Source: Vibrio sp. S17_S38
Lineage (GTDB): Bacteria > Pseudomonadota > Gammaproteobacteria > Enterobacterales > Vibrionaceae
DNA length: 64,000 bases
Assembly: GCF_014694375.1 (NCBI RefSeq)
Contig: NZ_JAAUWW010000005.1
Coordinates: forward strand, 1 to 64,000
Direction of reading: 5' to 3'
In this document: positions 8,041 through 17,218 of the stretch, one piece after another
Layout: each line of letters starts with the position of its first letter
How positions within the stretch are numbered: the stretch's first letter is position 1
The notes under the pieces: model-generated
Told to the model about the DNA's origin: nothing
The model's database searches: none
The model's input: only the letters and a program-made list of their open reading frames with translations
Made by a program: the position numbers and the translations under genes

Positions 8041-9232
8041 GCGGGTATCCAAAAATAAGGCTGACGTTATTGCCACCAAAGGCAAAAGAATTACTTAAAA
8101 TCGCCGGTTGTGTTAATGCAGACTCAGGCTTGGCTAATTGAATGCCTAATGCTTCACCATCTGACGTATTTGTTTGAGCTGGAAGTGGAAGATTATAGCG
8201 TAAAATATGCCAACAAATAGCGGCTTCAATCGCACTCGCTGAGCCCAATGCATGACCGGTGAGCGATTTGGTTGAGCTAACGGGAACATGATTACTAAAT
8301 ACACGATTGATTGCTTTTGATTCCATCGTATCGTTTAGCGGCGTCGCCGTTCCGTGAGCATTAATATAACCGATGTCTTGTGGTGTTAATCTTGCGTCGT
8401 CTAACGCTTTGCGCATCGCTTGTTCCGCGCCATTACCTTCAGGATGTGGCGCAGATATATGGTGAGCGTCGGAGCTATCTCCAGCACCTAACAAGGCAAT
8501 GGTGGGGTGCTTTTTAGTATGAGGTTCGGGTTTCTCTAAGCTGAGTAACATAAAGGCAGCCGCTTCACCAATATTGATCCCATTTCTTTCAGGAGAGAAG
8601 GGGCGACAAAGCGTGTTAGATAAGGCTTCTAGACCATTAAAACCATTTAACGTCAGTTTGCATAAGGTATCGGCCCCACCTACAATCACTGCATCGACTA
8701 ATCCCGCTATTAACAATCGTTTGGCTGAGATAAAGGCACGACCACTGGAAGAGCATGCGGTTGAAATGGTGTAACACGGCCCAGAGAGATTAAAATAGTC
8801 CGCAACAAATTGACTAGTATTAGCCATTTCTTGTTGATGGTAATGATAGCCATTTGGCCATTGCTGAGTTTGTTGTTGAGCGTGTAATGCTTGCTCTCCA
8901 TCTACAATACCAGAAGTGCTAGTACCTAGAATAACCGCAATACGATTGGCGCCATAACGTTGAATAGCCTGTTTGATTTCTGGCTCAATTTGCAACAATG
9001 CGGATAACGCTAAACGATTATTGGTGGTATTTTGGTGGATAAATGTGTCATCAATGTGAGGGAGTCCATCCGGTGCATAACCCAGCACAGTTTGTTTTCC
9101 ATTGTTGAGCCAATCACCACTCATTCGCATATTAGGCGACACACCTTGCAGCAGATGCCGATGGATTTCATCCGTTTTCTGACCTAAGGCTGAATGTGAG
9201 CCACAAGCATGAATGTAAATAGGTGTCGGCAT
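8033..9232 (-). CDS. apeO: Aryl polyene beta-ketoacyl-ACP synthase ApeO
   Basis: Main elongating ketosynthase of the aryl polyene type II system. The 399-residue thiolase fold has the nucleophile Cys160 in STACSSSG, His in NAHGTATPLND and His in SLTGHALGSASAIE, so it is catalytically intact. Known ApeO works as a heterodimer with the chain-length factor ApeC, encoded at the other end of this operon (20793-21560). It is followed by apeP with an 8-bp overlap. The GC and codon pattern do not stand out from the neighbouring ape genes. Confidence 0.92.
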   Translation of the reverse strand: MPTPIYIHACGSHSALGQKTDEIHRHLLQGVSPNMRMSGDWLNNGKQTVLGYAPDGLPHIDDTFIHQNTTNNRLALSALLQIEPEIKQAIQRYGANRIAVILGTSTSGIVDGEQALHAQQQTQQWPNGYHYHQQEMANTSQFVADYFNLSGPCYTISTACSSSGRAFISAKRLLIAGLVDAVIVGGADTLCKLTLNGFNGLEALSNTLCRPFSPERNGINIGEAAAFMLLSLEKPEPHTKKHPTIALLGAGDSSDAHHISAPHPEGNGAEQAMRKALDDARLTPQDIGYINAHGTATPLNDTMESKAINRVFSNHVPVSSTKSLTGHALGSASAIEAAICWHILRYNLPLPAQTNTSDGEALGIQLAKPESALTQPAILSNSFAFGGNNVSLIFGYPHD

Positions 9233-9293
9233 GTCAATTTATTACCTTAATTTAAACGAATGAAAAGTGTCATAATCGGAAAGCGAAATAGGC

Positions 9294-9962
9294 TTATTTA
9301 TATTGTAATGTTTTGATCTTAATGTTGAGTCTTAGCAATGGATTAATAAAGGTGATATCGCCCTTTAAGGGATTGATATTTTGATAATGAATATCTGCCA
9401 CAACTTCCCCTTTATCGTTGCTTAATTGTCGGTGTTTCCCTTGAGAGCCGTCATTATTTTTTTCAGTTAATGCCCAACCTATTTTAGATAATGATGGTTG
9501 CCATACCTCAACCGGCCATAAGGTGATCATTAAATTAAACAGTACCTGTTCTGGTTGAGGTAATACGCCACCAAGACCCGACATGACGTGTGAATCAATC
9601 TGATTGTTAGCATACTCCAAACTCAGAATTCGCGAGCCCCAAGAGGAAAACCCAGCCAAAACGACTTTATCATCAGATACTTGCAGTTGAGTGGGGAGTT
9701 GCTTCGTGGTGTTTTGATAGGAAACTGAAATCAATTGACTTGCACTTAATGAGTATCCTAAATCGCGTGGTGCTGGTAAAGCTACCCATACACCTTTTGC
9801 GATTTCGACTTTAGCTTGCGTTGTTTCCGCATCGTTTGATGTTAATGAAGCGCACCCCGTCAATAGCGCGAAACTAAGAGTCATGAAGCTCAATATTATA
9901 AGATTAGACGAGAGAGAAAAACGTGTTAATACGTAGTTATTTATTCGTTTTATCATCATCAC
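9294..9962 (-). CDS. apeN: DUF3261-family lipoprotein ApeN
   Basis: Predicted outer- or inner-membrane lipoprotein of the ape cluster; molecular function unknown. An N-terminal signal of about 35 residues ends in the lipobox LLTGCAS, so Cys would be lipidated. The rest is a 185-residue periplasmic beta-rich domain of the DUF3261 type. An alternative start a few codons downstream (MIKRINN) is possible. Its ATG overlaps the apeM stop by 4 bp. The lipoprotein/MMPL/LolA trio suggests a delivery route for the finished polyene lipid, by analogy with lipoprotein sorting. Confidence 0.8.
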   Translation of the reverse strand: MMMIKRINNYVLTRFSLSSNLIILSFMTLSFALLTGCASLTSNDAETTQAKVEIAKGVWVALPAPRDLGYSLSASQLISVSYQNTTKQLPTQLQVSDDKVVLAGFSSWGSRILSLEYANNQIDSHVMSGLGGVLPQPEQVLFNLMITLWPVEVWQPSLSKIGWALTEKNNDGSQGKHRQLSNDKGEVVADIHYQNINPLKGDITFINPLLRLNIKIKTLQYK

Positions 9963-12403
9963 TTATGTCCTTGTGGGCGATTTTCATCAGTCAATTTTAG
10001 CGGGTCTTTCATCGTTAATGGCGTCATGGCTAATGGCGCGAGTAACCAACAAACTATAATGCCAAATAATACCGTGATCCCAAAACTATGGATGGCTTGA
10101 GTTTCACTTAAAGCCAGCAGTCCGAAGGACAATAATGTCGTTAAGCCAGATAAACTAATCGCTAATAAGGTACTGTGTAATGATTCAGATTTCGGTGTTG
10201 CTTTGAATGCTGAATGACGACTGTGCTCAGCAAAAAATAAAGTGTAATCAATCCCGATTCCAAGTATTAAAATCAATGCCAATAAATTAAACAGATTCAG
10301 TGGTGTCCCCGCTAATACGGTGACGGCAATGCCGATCCCTCCGGCAAGTAACGGTGGGATCATAATACGAATGCCTTGTTGCCAGCCATAGCACCACGCC
10401 ACCACGATAAAAATCAGCGCACTGGCGAATGCGAGTAATTCAGTCACTCTTTCTCGATAGGAGCCGAATAAGCGTGAAATGTCGTCAGTTTTATCTAAAT
10501 AACTGATATTCACTTGGCTATCGGCGTATTGCTGCATAAATATTGGCGCCGATAAACCCGTTAAGCGTATCACTGCAGATTGTTGCCCAAGTATTTTTCC
10601 TAACCACATAAAACGCACTGGTTCTGAGATTGGAGAGGCGAGAAAATCATTGATAGATATGGGATTAAATTGAGCATCAAAGTTGAGGGCTTGATTGAGC
10701 TTTAAGCTTTGTTGTAATTTTTTGCCTTGATTGGCATAAAGCTGCTTTATTAATTGATAGTTCTGATGCTGAGAAAGTGCCGAAGGAATATATTGAGTGA
10801 GGCTTTGATAGCCTTGCAACTTACCTTGATTGATAAAGCCATCGAGCTGTTTAGAGACTTGTTCCAATCGTTGTAAAAGAGCTTGGTCATCACTGGCTTT
10901 TACTAACAACATTTGTTGACCATTGCTGATCCCAGAGATGGCTTTGATACTATTTTCTTGTTGCTTAAGTTGAGTGGGCAGCGCTTGTAACTGGCGAATA
11001 TCATCATTGTATTTAGCTTGTGATAGGCCAAGAGCAGCCATGATCAATAAACTCAACGGAAGCCCGATTCTAATGTTGCGCTTTTGCCATAATTGCAGCC
11101 AAATCGACATTGTTTTAGAAAGTGGTAAATGCGTCACTTTCGATGGGCTTGATGCTAAAATCGGATACCAACATACCACTGAGGCATAAGCGGCGCATAA
11201 GCCGACGGCAGAGAATAAGGCCAATTGTTGTAACCCCGGGAAAGGGGCAACTAACATGCCTAAATAACCAATTAAACTGGTGATTAAACCAAAGCTGATG
11301 GCGACAAAAATATGCCGTAAACCTTGTTGGCTATCCCAGTCTTTACCTGCGGCAAGTCGGTCTGTTAGATAATGAAAAGCATAATCAATCGACACTCCAA
11401 TTAAACTGGCACCAAATACCAAACTAAATAAATGCACCTTGCCAAAGACAGCAACCGTCACCACGAAGGCGCTTAATAATCCGCATCCTATTGACAATAG
11501 AGCCAAATTTAGCGGGGTGATGCTGCGGTAAACAAACAAGATTAGAATAATTATCCCAACTAAAGAGCCTGCGCCGATGGTGCTTATTTCATTTTTTGCG
11601 CTTTGAGTGCCGTGGGCTGCGTAGAAGATCACGCCGGTGTGAAGGATCTCGATTTTATTGTTGTTGGCTTTGGTGCCTGTGTTGGTTTTATTGACAGATA
11701 TATCGGTAAATTGTTGTTCAATCTTCTTTTGTAAATCGTTAAGTTCGGGCAGTTTAGATTGTAAATCAAAGCTATAAGGGGAGCCTTGTAATTCAGCATT
11801 GATCAGTGCGTAAGTTTTACCTTGATACTGAGTAGTCAAAAATCCATTTGAAAGAACGAAATTGCCAGAGTTAGCCGATAGCTGAGTTAAGAAATCCCGA
11901 AAAAGTAAAAAAGGGTCATTTTTTAATTCTGATCCAGTGACTCCTGAAAATGGATTGTAGACACTTTGGATCACTTGCTGAGTTTGCTTTTGTGGTGCGA
12001 TCTGTAATTGTTTTCGCTGTGCATCTGTGAGTAGTTGGAAGCGATTGGGATAGAAAAACTGCCCCCAAGCTTGCTGTGATTCCGAATCTATTTTCGCCTT
12101 AACATGGCTAAATAACGATAAACTCTCGAGCTGTTTAGAAAACTCAGTCGCGGCAGAAATCGCACGGTCTTTATTTTCACTTCCAACTAAAAAAATCACC
12201 TTATTGCTCATGCTGGTGGCGATATTATCAAATGCAATTTGGGCAACTGGATCTTGCTTATCTTTTGGCAGTAATGCCATGATATCGGTTTCGATAGGAC
12301 TGGTGCGGCTTGATAACTGCCAGATTAACGTCGCACCGAAGATTAAGATCACCGCAAGCCAACTAACCGCTAATATTTTACTGTTATTGAATCTGTGTAT
12401 CAT
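9959..12403 (-). CDS. apeM: MMPL/RND-family exporter ApeM
   Basis: Inner-membrane transporter of 814 residues, probably moving the aryl polyene lipid or its precursor across or out of the inner membrane. It has the RND/MMPL layout: an N-terminal helix (about 10-30), a large periplasmic domain, five or more helices around 270-430, a second helix and periplasmic domain, and a C-terminal helix block (about 650-800). GVSIDYAFHYLTDR and GIGIDYTLFFAEH are the paired helix-4 motifs with the acidic residues used for proton coupling. It is encoded between apeL and apeN, a constant trio in ape clusters. The substrate is inferred. Confidence 0.88.
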   Translation of the reverse strand: MIHRFNNSKILAVSWLAVILIFGATLIWQLSSRTSPIETDIMALLPKDKQDPVAQIAFDNIATSMSNKVIFLVGSENKDRAISAATEFSKQLESLSLFSHVKAKIDSESQQAWGQFFYPNRFQLLTDAQRKQLQIAPQKQTQQVIQSVYNPFSGVTGSELKNDPFLLFRDFLTQLSANSGNFVLSNGFLTTQYQGKTYALINAELQGSPYSFDLQSKLPELNDLQKKIEQQFTDISVNKTNTGTKANNNKIEILHTGVIFYAAHGTQSAKNEISTIGAGSLVGIIILILFVYRSITPLNLALLSIGCGLLSAFVVTVAVFGKVHLFSLVFGASLIGVSIDYAFHYLTDRLAAGKDWDSQQGLRHIFVAISFGLITSLIGYLGMLVAPFPGLQQLALFSAVGLCAAYASVVCWYPILASSPSKVTHLPLSKTMSIWLQLWQKRNIRIGLPLSLLIMAALGLSQAKYNDDIRQLQALPTQLKQQENSIKAISGISNGQQMLLVKASDDQALLQRLEQVSKQLDGFINQGKLQGYQSLTQYIPSALSQHQNYQLIKQLYANQGKKLQQSLKLNQALNFDAQFNPISINDFLASPISEPVRFMWLGKILGQQSAVIRLTGLSAPIFMQQYADSQVNISYLDKTDDISRLFGSYRERVTELLAFASALIFIVVAWCYGWQQGIRIMIPPLLAGGIGIAVTVLAGTPLNLFNLLALILILGIGIDYTLFFAEHSRHSAFKATPKSESLHSTLLAISLSGLTTLLSFGLLALSETQAIHSFGITVLFGIIVCWLLAPLAMTPLTMKDPLKLTDENRPQGHK

Positions 12404-12458
12404 GATGTCGTTATTCTCAAAAGCGGTTAATAAATACGATTAAAAGTGCTAGTCGCCA

Positions 12459-13082
12459 TTAAAACTGAAAGGCTGCTTGTTCCGTTTTATTAAGTGTATT
12501 GGGCTGATTGGTTTGTTGACTAAAATTAATCTCAGATTGATCTCCTCGCACTTCTTTTAATAAAACCGAATCAATATAATCACTGCCTTGAATGGTAATG
12601 GAAGCAAAGACTTTATTTAGTGGCGCAGTTTTAGGTGTGAGTACTAGCGTCCAATGATCAGGATTTGAGCTGAGCTCAAGGGTAAATTGCTCGGTTAAAG
12701 TATTGGTGTCACCTTGAAATAAAGATAAGAAAATGTGGCTGAAATAAAACACCATCGGATTGTCTTTTTTATCTAATACTTGCGCGGGTTGATCCGCCAT
12801 TTTTTGACTTAACTTATCTTGAGTTAATACCAAAGAGACTGGAAATGGTTGAGTTTGTTGCCACCATAAACCTTGTTGTTCCGATAATAAAAATTGACCA
12901 CTTGATTCCAAAGGAGCATCAAACATCTGCATAGTGCGAGTTTGAGTGAAATCGCCACGCACCACTGTATGTTGCGCCAGTTTTGTTTGCAGTTGATCGA
13001 GCGTGATCGCGGAAGCAGAGATCGATACAAAGGTGATCATAAAGATCAGTGAAAACAATACTGTACTGATTTTATTGCGCAT
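12459..13082 (-). CDS. apeL: LolA-like periplasmic carrier ApeL
   Basis: A 207-residue protein with a Sec signal peptide (hydrophobic to about residue 22, cleavage near SASA-ITLD) and a LolA-type half-barrel domain. DFTQTRTMQMFDAPLESSGQF matches the early strand of LolA. The usual lolA follows ftsK elsewhere, so this paralogue likely ferries a different lipid, most simply the aryl polyene product, through the periplasm. Its start overlaps the apeK frame by 11 bp. No cysteine lipobox is seen, so it should be soluble. Confidence 0.85.
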   Translation of the reverse strand: MRNKISTVLFSLIFMITFVSISASAITLDQLQTKLAQHTVVRGDFTQTRTMQMFDAPLESSGQFLLSEQQGLWWQQTQPFPVSLVLTQDKLSQKMADQPAQVLDKKDNPMVFYFSHIFLSLFQGDTNTLTEQFTLELSSNPDHWTLVLTPKTAPLNKVFASITIQGSDYIDSVLLKEVRGDQSEINFSQQTNQPNTLNKTEQAAFQF

Positions 13083-13494
13083 GCCATTTCTCCACTCTAT
13101 CAGTCAGTGCTTTTGGTGAAACAAAGCACATTTCTTCGGTTTTCATCTCCACCGCCACTTGCATGGTATAACCTTTGGTCAGGCGAGCACCCGTTTCGGC
13201 ATGGTAGATCACATACTCCACTTTCAAACGATTTTCCCATTCGGTGAGCATAGCTTCAACCCGCACAGTCAGATCAAACGGGATCGGTTTGATGTACTTT
13301 ACTCTCACATCAATAATTGGCCACATATAACCAGACGCTTCCATCGCGCGGTAGTTATAGCCAATTTTATCTAGCATAACGCGGCGGGCTTCTTCAAAAA
13401 AACGAAAGTAATTACCGTGATACACCACGCCCATTGGATCCGCATCTTGAAAAGAGGGTGTCATAAGTACACTGGACGTTAATGTATTACTCAT
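13072..13494 (-). CDS. apeK: 4-hydroxybenzoyl-CoA-type thioesterase ApeK
   Basis: Single hot-dog-fold acyl thioesterase of the YbgC/4HBT family, 140 residues. The signature FQDADPMGVVYHGNYFRFFEEARR near residues 15-38 holds the catalytic Asp. It may release or edit acyl-ACP/CoA intermediates. ATG 13494 shares its A with the last base of the ammonia-lyase stop (TAATG), which argues for tight coupling. The frame could extend to 13509, but that would add MGFIL inside the upstream gene. The preferred acyl group cannot be told from sequence. Confidence 0.85.
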   Translation of the reverse strand: MSNTLTSSVLMTPSFQDADPMGVVYHGNYFRFFEEARRVMLDKIGYNYRAMEASGYMWPIIDVRVKYIKPIPFDLTVRVEAMLTEWENRLKVEYVIYHAETGARLTKGYTMQVAVEMKTEEMCFVSPKALTDRVEKWHAQ

Positions 13495-15044
13495 TAATAT
13501 AAATCCCACACTTGCTGCTGAATTTTAACGATGAATTTGCGTAAATCCGCTTCTAAAGGACGATCTTCCTCCACAAATTCAAACTCCGATTGTACCGCTT
13601 CCATCATGGCTTGAATCGCTGGGCTGAAATGCTGGTGGTCAAGTTCATTATTGCGCTTGCGCAGCTCTATCGCTTGAGTGGCCGCTAACAATGACGCAGA
13701 GGTTACTTGCTCGGTCAGCTGCAAAACACGTAAACAGTCACGAGAAGCAATGGTGCCCATGCTGACTTTATCTTGGTTATGGCATTCAGTAGAACGAGAG
13801 AATACGCTAGCAGGCATAGTATTTTTTAGTGCTTCGGCGGTCCAAGCTGAAATGCCAATTTGTACCGCTTTAAAACCGTGGTTAATTGGCTTACGTTCAC
13901 CGGTTGCGCCAGTTAAGTTAAAGGGTAATCCGTTGTTGAACTTATAATCCATTAATTGCGCCATTTGGCGGTCAAGTAAATCCGCAATATTAGCTACTGC
14001 CGTTTTTAGTGTATCCATCGCCATGGCAATATGACCACCATAGAAATGTCCACCGTGTAGAACACGCTCATTATCGCCATCAATGATTGGGTTATCATTT
14101 GCGCTATTGAGTTCATTTTCGATCATTTGACGCAACCACGGTAGGGTATCTTGCAATACGCCAATCACGTGTGGCGCACAACGTAGAGAGTAACGATCTT
14201 GTAAGCGGTCACTGTTGCTTGGTGGACGTTCAGCTTGAAGATCACTGCGTAGCCAAGCGGCGATTTGCTGTTGACCTTGGTGAGGTTTCACCGCGAACAA
14301 AGCTTCATCAAAGTGGAAGTCATTACCTTGCATTCCCAATGACACCATGGCGGTAATTTTTGTTGCTAGTTGCGTTAAGTATTCGGCTCGTTTAAAGGCG
14401 ATACAAGCCAGAGCAGTCATGACTGATGTGCCATTCATTAAGGCTAGACCTTCTTTGGGTTTTAGCTTAATCGGTTGAATGTTTAGCTCTTTAAACACAT
14501 CAAGAGTAGGGCGTACTTCGCCTTGGTATAAAACTTCACGTTCACCAATTAACACCGCCGCTAAATAAGATAGCGGGGTAAGATCACCACTAGCACCGAC
14601 CGATCCTTCTTGTGGGATCATTGGTGTGATGCCTTGATTGATCAAGGTTACGATTTGATTGAGCAGATCATGAGTGACACCAGACATGCCTTGAGATAAA
14701 GAGCATAAACGAGTTGCGAGCACCGCACGGGCTTGTTGTTCATCTAAATGCTCGCCTAATCCACAACCATGAAAACGAGTTAAATGCAGTGGTAACTCGT
14801 CCACCAGATTCATCGGGATCGCGACCGTACAAGAATCGCCATAACCTGTGGTAACACCGTAAATCACGCCTTCTTCTTTTAATAAACGTTCCAGAAATGC
14901 TACACCGCGATCTATCTTGCTAGTGAAAGCATCGGTTTGATTCATTTGGGCTTGGCCGCCTTGGGCAATGTTCACTACATCTTCAATAGTGAGACGTTGT
15001 GCCCCAAAGGTTATCGATGGATTATTTAGATTGTGGGTTGTCAT
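13494..15044 (-). CDS. Aromatic amino acid ammonia-lyase (HAL/PAL/TAL family)
   Basis: Eliminates ammonia from an aromatic amino acid to give an aryl acrylate, the likely source of the polyene starter. The 516 residues include Tyr62 in YGVTTGYGD and the Ala151-Ser152-Gly153 triad that forms the MIO electrophile. The selectivity pair aligned with TAL His89-Leu90 reads Phe91-His92, which fits neither the TAL (HL), PAL (FL) nor HAL (SH) pattern cleanly. There is no adjacent hut operon, so histidine catabolism is unlikely. ATG 15044 avoids most of the 50-bp overlap with apeJ that ATG 15071 would cause. Tyrosine to 4-coumarate is the working guess. Confidence 0.85.
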   Translation of the reverse strand: MTTHNLNNPSITFGAQRLTIEDVVNIAQGGQAQMNQTDAFTSKIDRGVAFLERLLKEEGVIYGVTTGYGDSCTVAIPMNLVDELPLHLTRFHGCGLGEHLDEQQARAVLATRLCSLSQGMSGVTHDLLNQIVTLINQGITPMIPQEGSVGASGDLTPLSYLAAVLIGEREVLYQGEVRPTLDVFKELNIQPIKLKPKEGLALMNGTSVMTALACIAFKRAEYLTQLATKITAMVSLGMQGNDFHFDEALFAVKPHQGQQQIAAWLRSDLQAERPPSNSDRLQDRYSLRCAPHVIGVLQDTLPWLRQMIENELNSANDNPIIDGDNERVLHGGHFYGGHIAMAMDTLKTAVANIADLLDRQMAQLMDYKFNNGLPFNLTGATGERKPINHGFKAVQIGISAWTAEALKNTMPASVFSRSTECHNQDKVSMGTIASRDCLRVLQLTEQVTSASLLAATQAIELRKRNNELDHQHFSPAIQAMMEAVQSEFEFVEEDRPLEADLRKFIVKIQQQVWDLY

Positions 15045-16815
15045 GTTGCTCACTCGATTTAAAGGATTCATTGGACTGTTCAGATTCCAGCATATTGTCG
15101 CGGCTGAGTTGCCAAAAATTAAAAAAGTTATACCACTGTAAAGGCGCTTTTAAGGTGAAGTACTCTAAGCGATTGGCGTATTGCTGCACTAATGCTTGAA
15201 GTGCTTCAGTCCTCTGTTTTCGAGGTAAATGAATCTTTTCACTGAAAGGTTCGAAATGCACATCAAAACGAGGTCGCTTGCTTGTATTTGATTCATCGCG
15301 TAACCCAAATAATAAATACACGGGAGCGGCAAGAATGGTGGCCAATAGAAATGGCCCTTGTGGAAATGGGGCGGGTTTTCCTAAAAAATCAGCCCACACT
15401 ACTCGTTGTTCTTGAGTGGTAGAAGTACGATCGCCGACAATCACCACCCATTCACCTTGTTCCAATTTTTGTTGCAATAAAATCGCGGTATCGGGTCCAA
15501 GGGAGCTCACTTGAATCAGGTTAATGGACGACTCTGGATTAATAGCTTTCATGACACTATTAAAGCGTTCGGCGTGTTCGGTGAAGACTAAAGCATTAAT
15601 GGTGACTTTACTGCGCACGCGACCTAAAGCTCGGCACAGCTCTAAATTACCGAGATGTGAGCCTAAAATTACTATGCCTTGTTTGGCGCCAATCACTTTA
15701 TCGAAATGATCTTGACCATGAATGGTGAGATCGCTGATTTGAATGTCGCCACGCCAACCTGCTAATTTATCCAGAATAGTGTGACCAAAAGATAACAAAT
15801 GTTGGTAGCTTGATAGCGAGGAATTGATCGCGATATTTTGTTGATGACAGTGATTCTGTACTTGAGCTAAAAATTGCTCAGAGGCTTGACGAGTTTGCTT
15901 ACCTGAACGGTGATAATAGCCGATCACTAATTTCAAAATACCATTAAAAATTCGACGCCCGAGGAGTGAATAAACCATCATCAATAATTTGATTCCAAGT
16001 ACCGTACCGCGCTCTTTACTTTTGGCCCAGTGCTGATGGGATGGTGCTGACGATGGATTTTGATTTTCAGTTGGTTGCTTAGATAAGTGGCGTTTAATTA
16101 ACGCAGGGATCCGTGGAAGCATGCCAAAGAATAGCTTGGTATGCATTTTACTGATGCGGATATTGTCATGCAGTGCATCAAAATGAGAAATACCATCTTC
16201 AGGATAAAATACTCGCGTATCAATAAAATGAAATTGAACGCCTTCCCAATACATTTTCACCATGATCTCAGTATCAAAATCCATTCTCAGACCTATGGTA
16301 TATTTGTCTAATGTTTCAATAGTGGATGGGATCGGGTAAGCACGAAAGCCACACATGCTGTCTTTAATTTCCAATGACAGCGTTTCAATCCATACCCAAA
16401 TATGAGTTGCATAACGACCATATAAGCGCGCTTTAGGTACCGATTCATCATAGATAGGTTTGCCTGAAATCAAATGTTGTGGGTAGAGCTCGGAGGCTTT
16501 CAATAAGCGAGGGATTGTTTCGATATCATGTTGTCCATCGGCATCAATTTGCAACGCATGACTAAAACCCAGTTGATGAGCTTGCTGAATACCTGCAATA
16601 ACAGCGCCACCTTTTCCTTGATTTGAAGCCAAGCTTATTAAGGTAATATCGGGTTGTTGTGCGAGTGACTCAAGCACTTGCTTGGTGTCTTCATTACTAC
16701 CATCATCGATAATGAGAATGGGAAAATTAAAACTCTGCAATGATGCCACCACCGCAGCCATCGTTTGGCCGTGGTTGTAACAAGGGATCAAAAAGCAGGG
16801 TGAAAATTCGCACAT
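15022..16815 (-). CDS. apeJ: Glycosyltransferase-acyltransferase fusion ApeJ
   Basis: Two-domain enzyme of 597 residues. Residues about 5-235 form a GT-A family 2 glycosyltransferase: PCYNHGQT, LIIDDGSN, the DADGQHD metal motif and acceptor-side segments. Residues about 290-560 form a lysophospholipid/lauroyl-type acyltransferase like LpxL, with GSHLGNLEL (the H-x4-E-like active site) and VGDRTS. A charged linker near 250-275 joins them. In the ape cluster this fusion is expected to build the lipid anchor that carries the polyene. It ends inside the ammonia-lyase frame (23-bp overlap with its chosen start). The sugar and acyl donors are not known from the sequence. Confidence 0.88.
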   Translation of the reverse strand: MCEFSPCFLIPCYNHGQTMAAVVASLQSFNFPILIIDDGSNEDTKQVLESLAQQPDITLISLASNQGKGGAVIAGIQQAHQLGFSHALQIDADGQHDIETIPRLLKASELYPQHLISGKPIYDESVPKARLYGRYATHIWVWIETLSLEIKDSMCGFRAYPIPSTIETLDKYTIGLRMDFDTEIMVKMYWEGVQFHFIDTRVFYPEDGISHFDALHDNIRISKMHTKLFFGMLPRIPALIKRHLSKQPTENQNPSSAPSHQHWAKSKERGTVLGIKLLMMVYSLLGRRIFNGILKLVIGYYHRSGKQTRQASEQFLAQVQNHCHQQNIAINSSLSSYQHLLSFGHTILDKLAGWRGDIQISDLTIHGQDHFDKVIGAKQGIVILGSHLGNLELCRALGRVRSKVTINALVFTEHAERFNSVMKAINPESSINLIQVSSLGPDTAILLQQKLEQGEWVVIVGDRTSTTQEQRVVWADFLGKPAPFPQGPFLLATILAAPVYLLFGLRDESNTSKRPRFDVHFEPFSEKIHLPRKQRTEALQALVQQYANRLEYFTLKAPLQWYNFFNFWQLSRDNMLESEQSNESFKSSEQHDNPQSK

Positions 16816-16852
16816 GGTGGTTATGATGTCCTTTGAGTGATTGAGCCTAGAG

Positions 16853-17218
16853 TTAAGCTAATAAAATACGGCCTGATGAATGCGTATGTAAGCATGCATC
16901 ATTATCTTGGGATGTGTATGAAAAATACAATTTCCCTTTCTCATCATGCCATTCAAGCTTCAATGTGACGTCACTGCCTTTGAGTATAGGCTCTTGAAAC
17001 TTGATCACTTCCATTCCTTGAAATTCACCCGGGATAGATAAATATTGCTTGGCAAAAAATATCGCCCAATCAATTTGGGTTACACCAGGTAGTAAAGAAT
17101 ATACGGGAAAGTGACCGTTAAAATCTTCAATGTCTTCATCAATATAGAGTTGTAATTCAACCACAGATTCATTGACTGTCTGATGAATAACACTAGGTTT
17201 ACGCTTAATCTCAGTCAT
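16853..17218 (-). CDS. apeI: 3-hydroxyacyl-ACP dehydratase ApeI
   Basis: Short hot-dog-fold dehydratase of 121 residues, similar to FabA/FabZ. The motif DFNGHFPVYSLLPGVTQIDWA (residues about 33-53) gives the catalytic His and the later acidic position (Asp). Its ATG overlaps the apeH stop by one base (TAATG). It is thought to act on the shorter or the aryl-linked 3-hydroxyacyl-ACPs next to ApeP; that division of labour is from studied ape systems, not from this sequence. Confidence 0.85.
   Translation of the reverse strand: MTEIKRKPSVIHQTVNESVVELQLYIDEDIEDFNGHFPVYSLLPGVTQIDWAIFFAKQYLSIPGEFQGMEVIKFQEPILKGSDVTLKLEWHDEKGKLYFSYTSQDNDACLHTHSSGRILLA

Noticed and set aside
12459..13082. Housekeeping lolA
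   Set aside because: It lies between apeK and apeM rather than near ftsK, so it is taken as the ape-specific paralogue.
13494..15044. Histidine utilisation gene hutH
   Set aside because: Neighbouring hutU, hutG and hutI genes are absent, and the gene is embedded in the ape operon; the F-H pair also differs from the HAL pattern.
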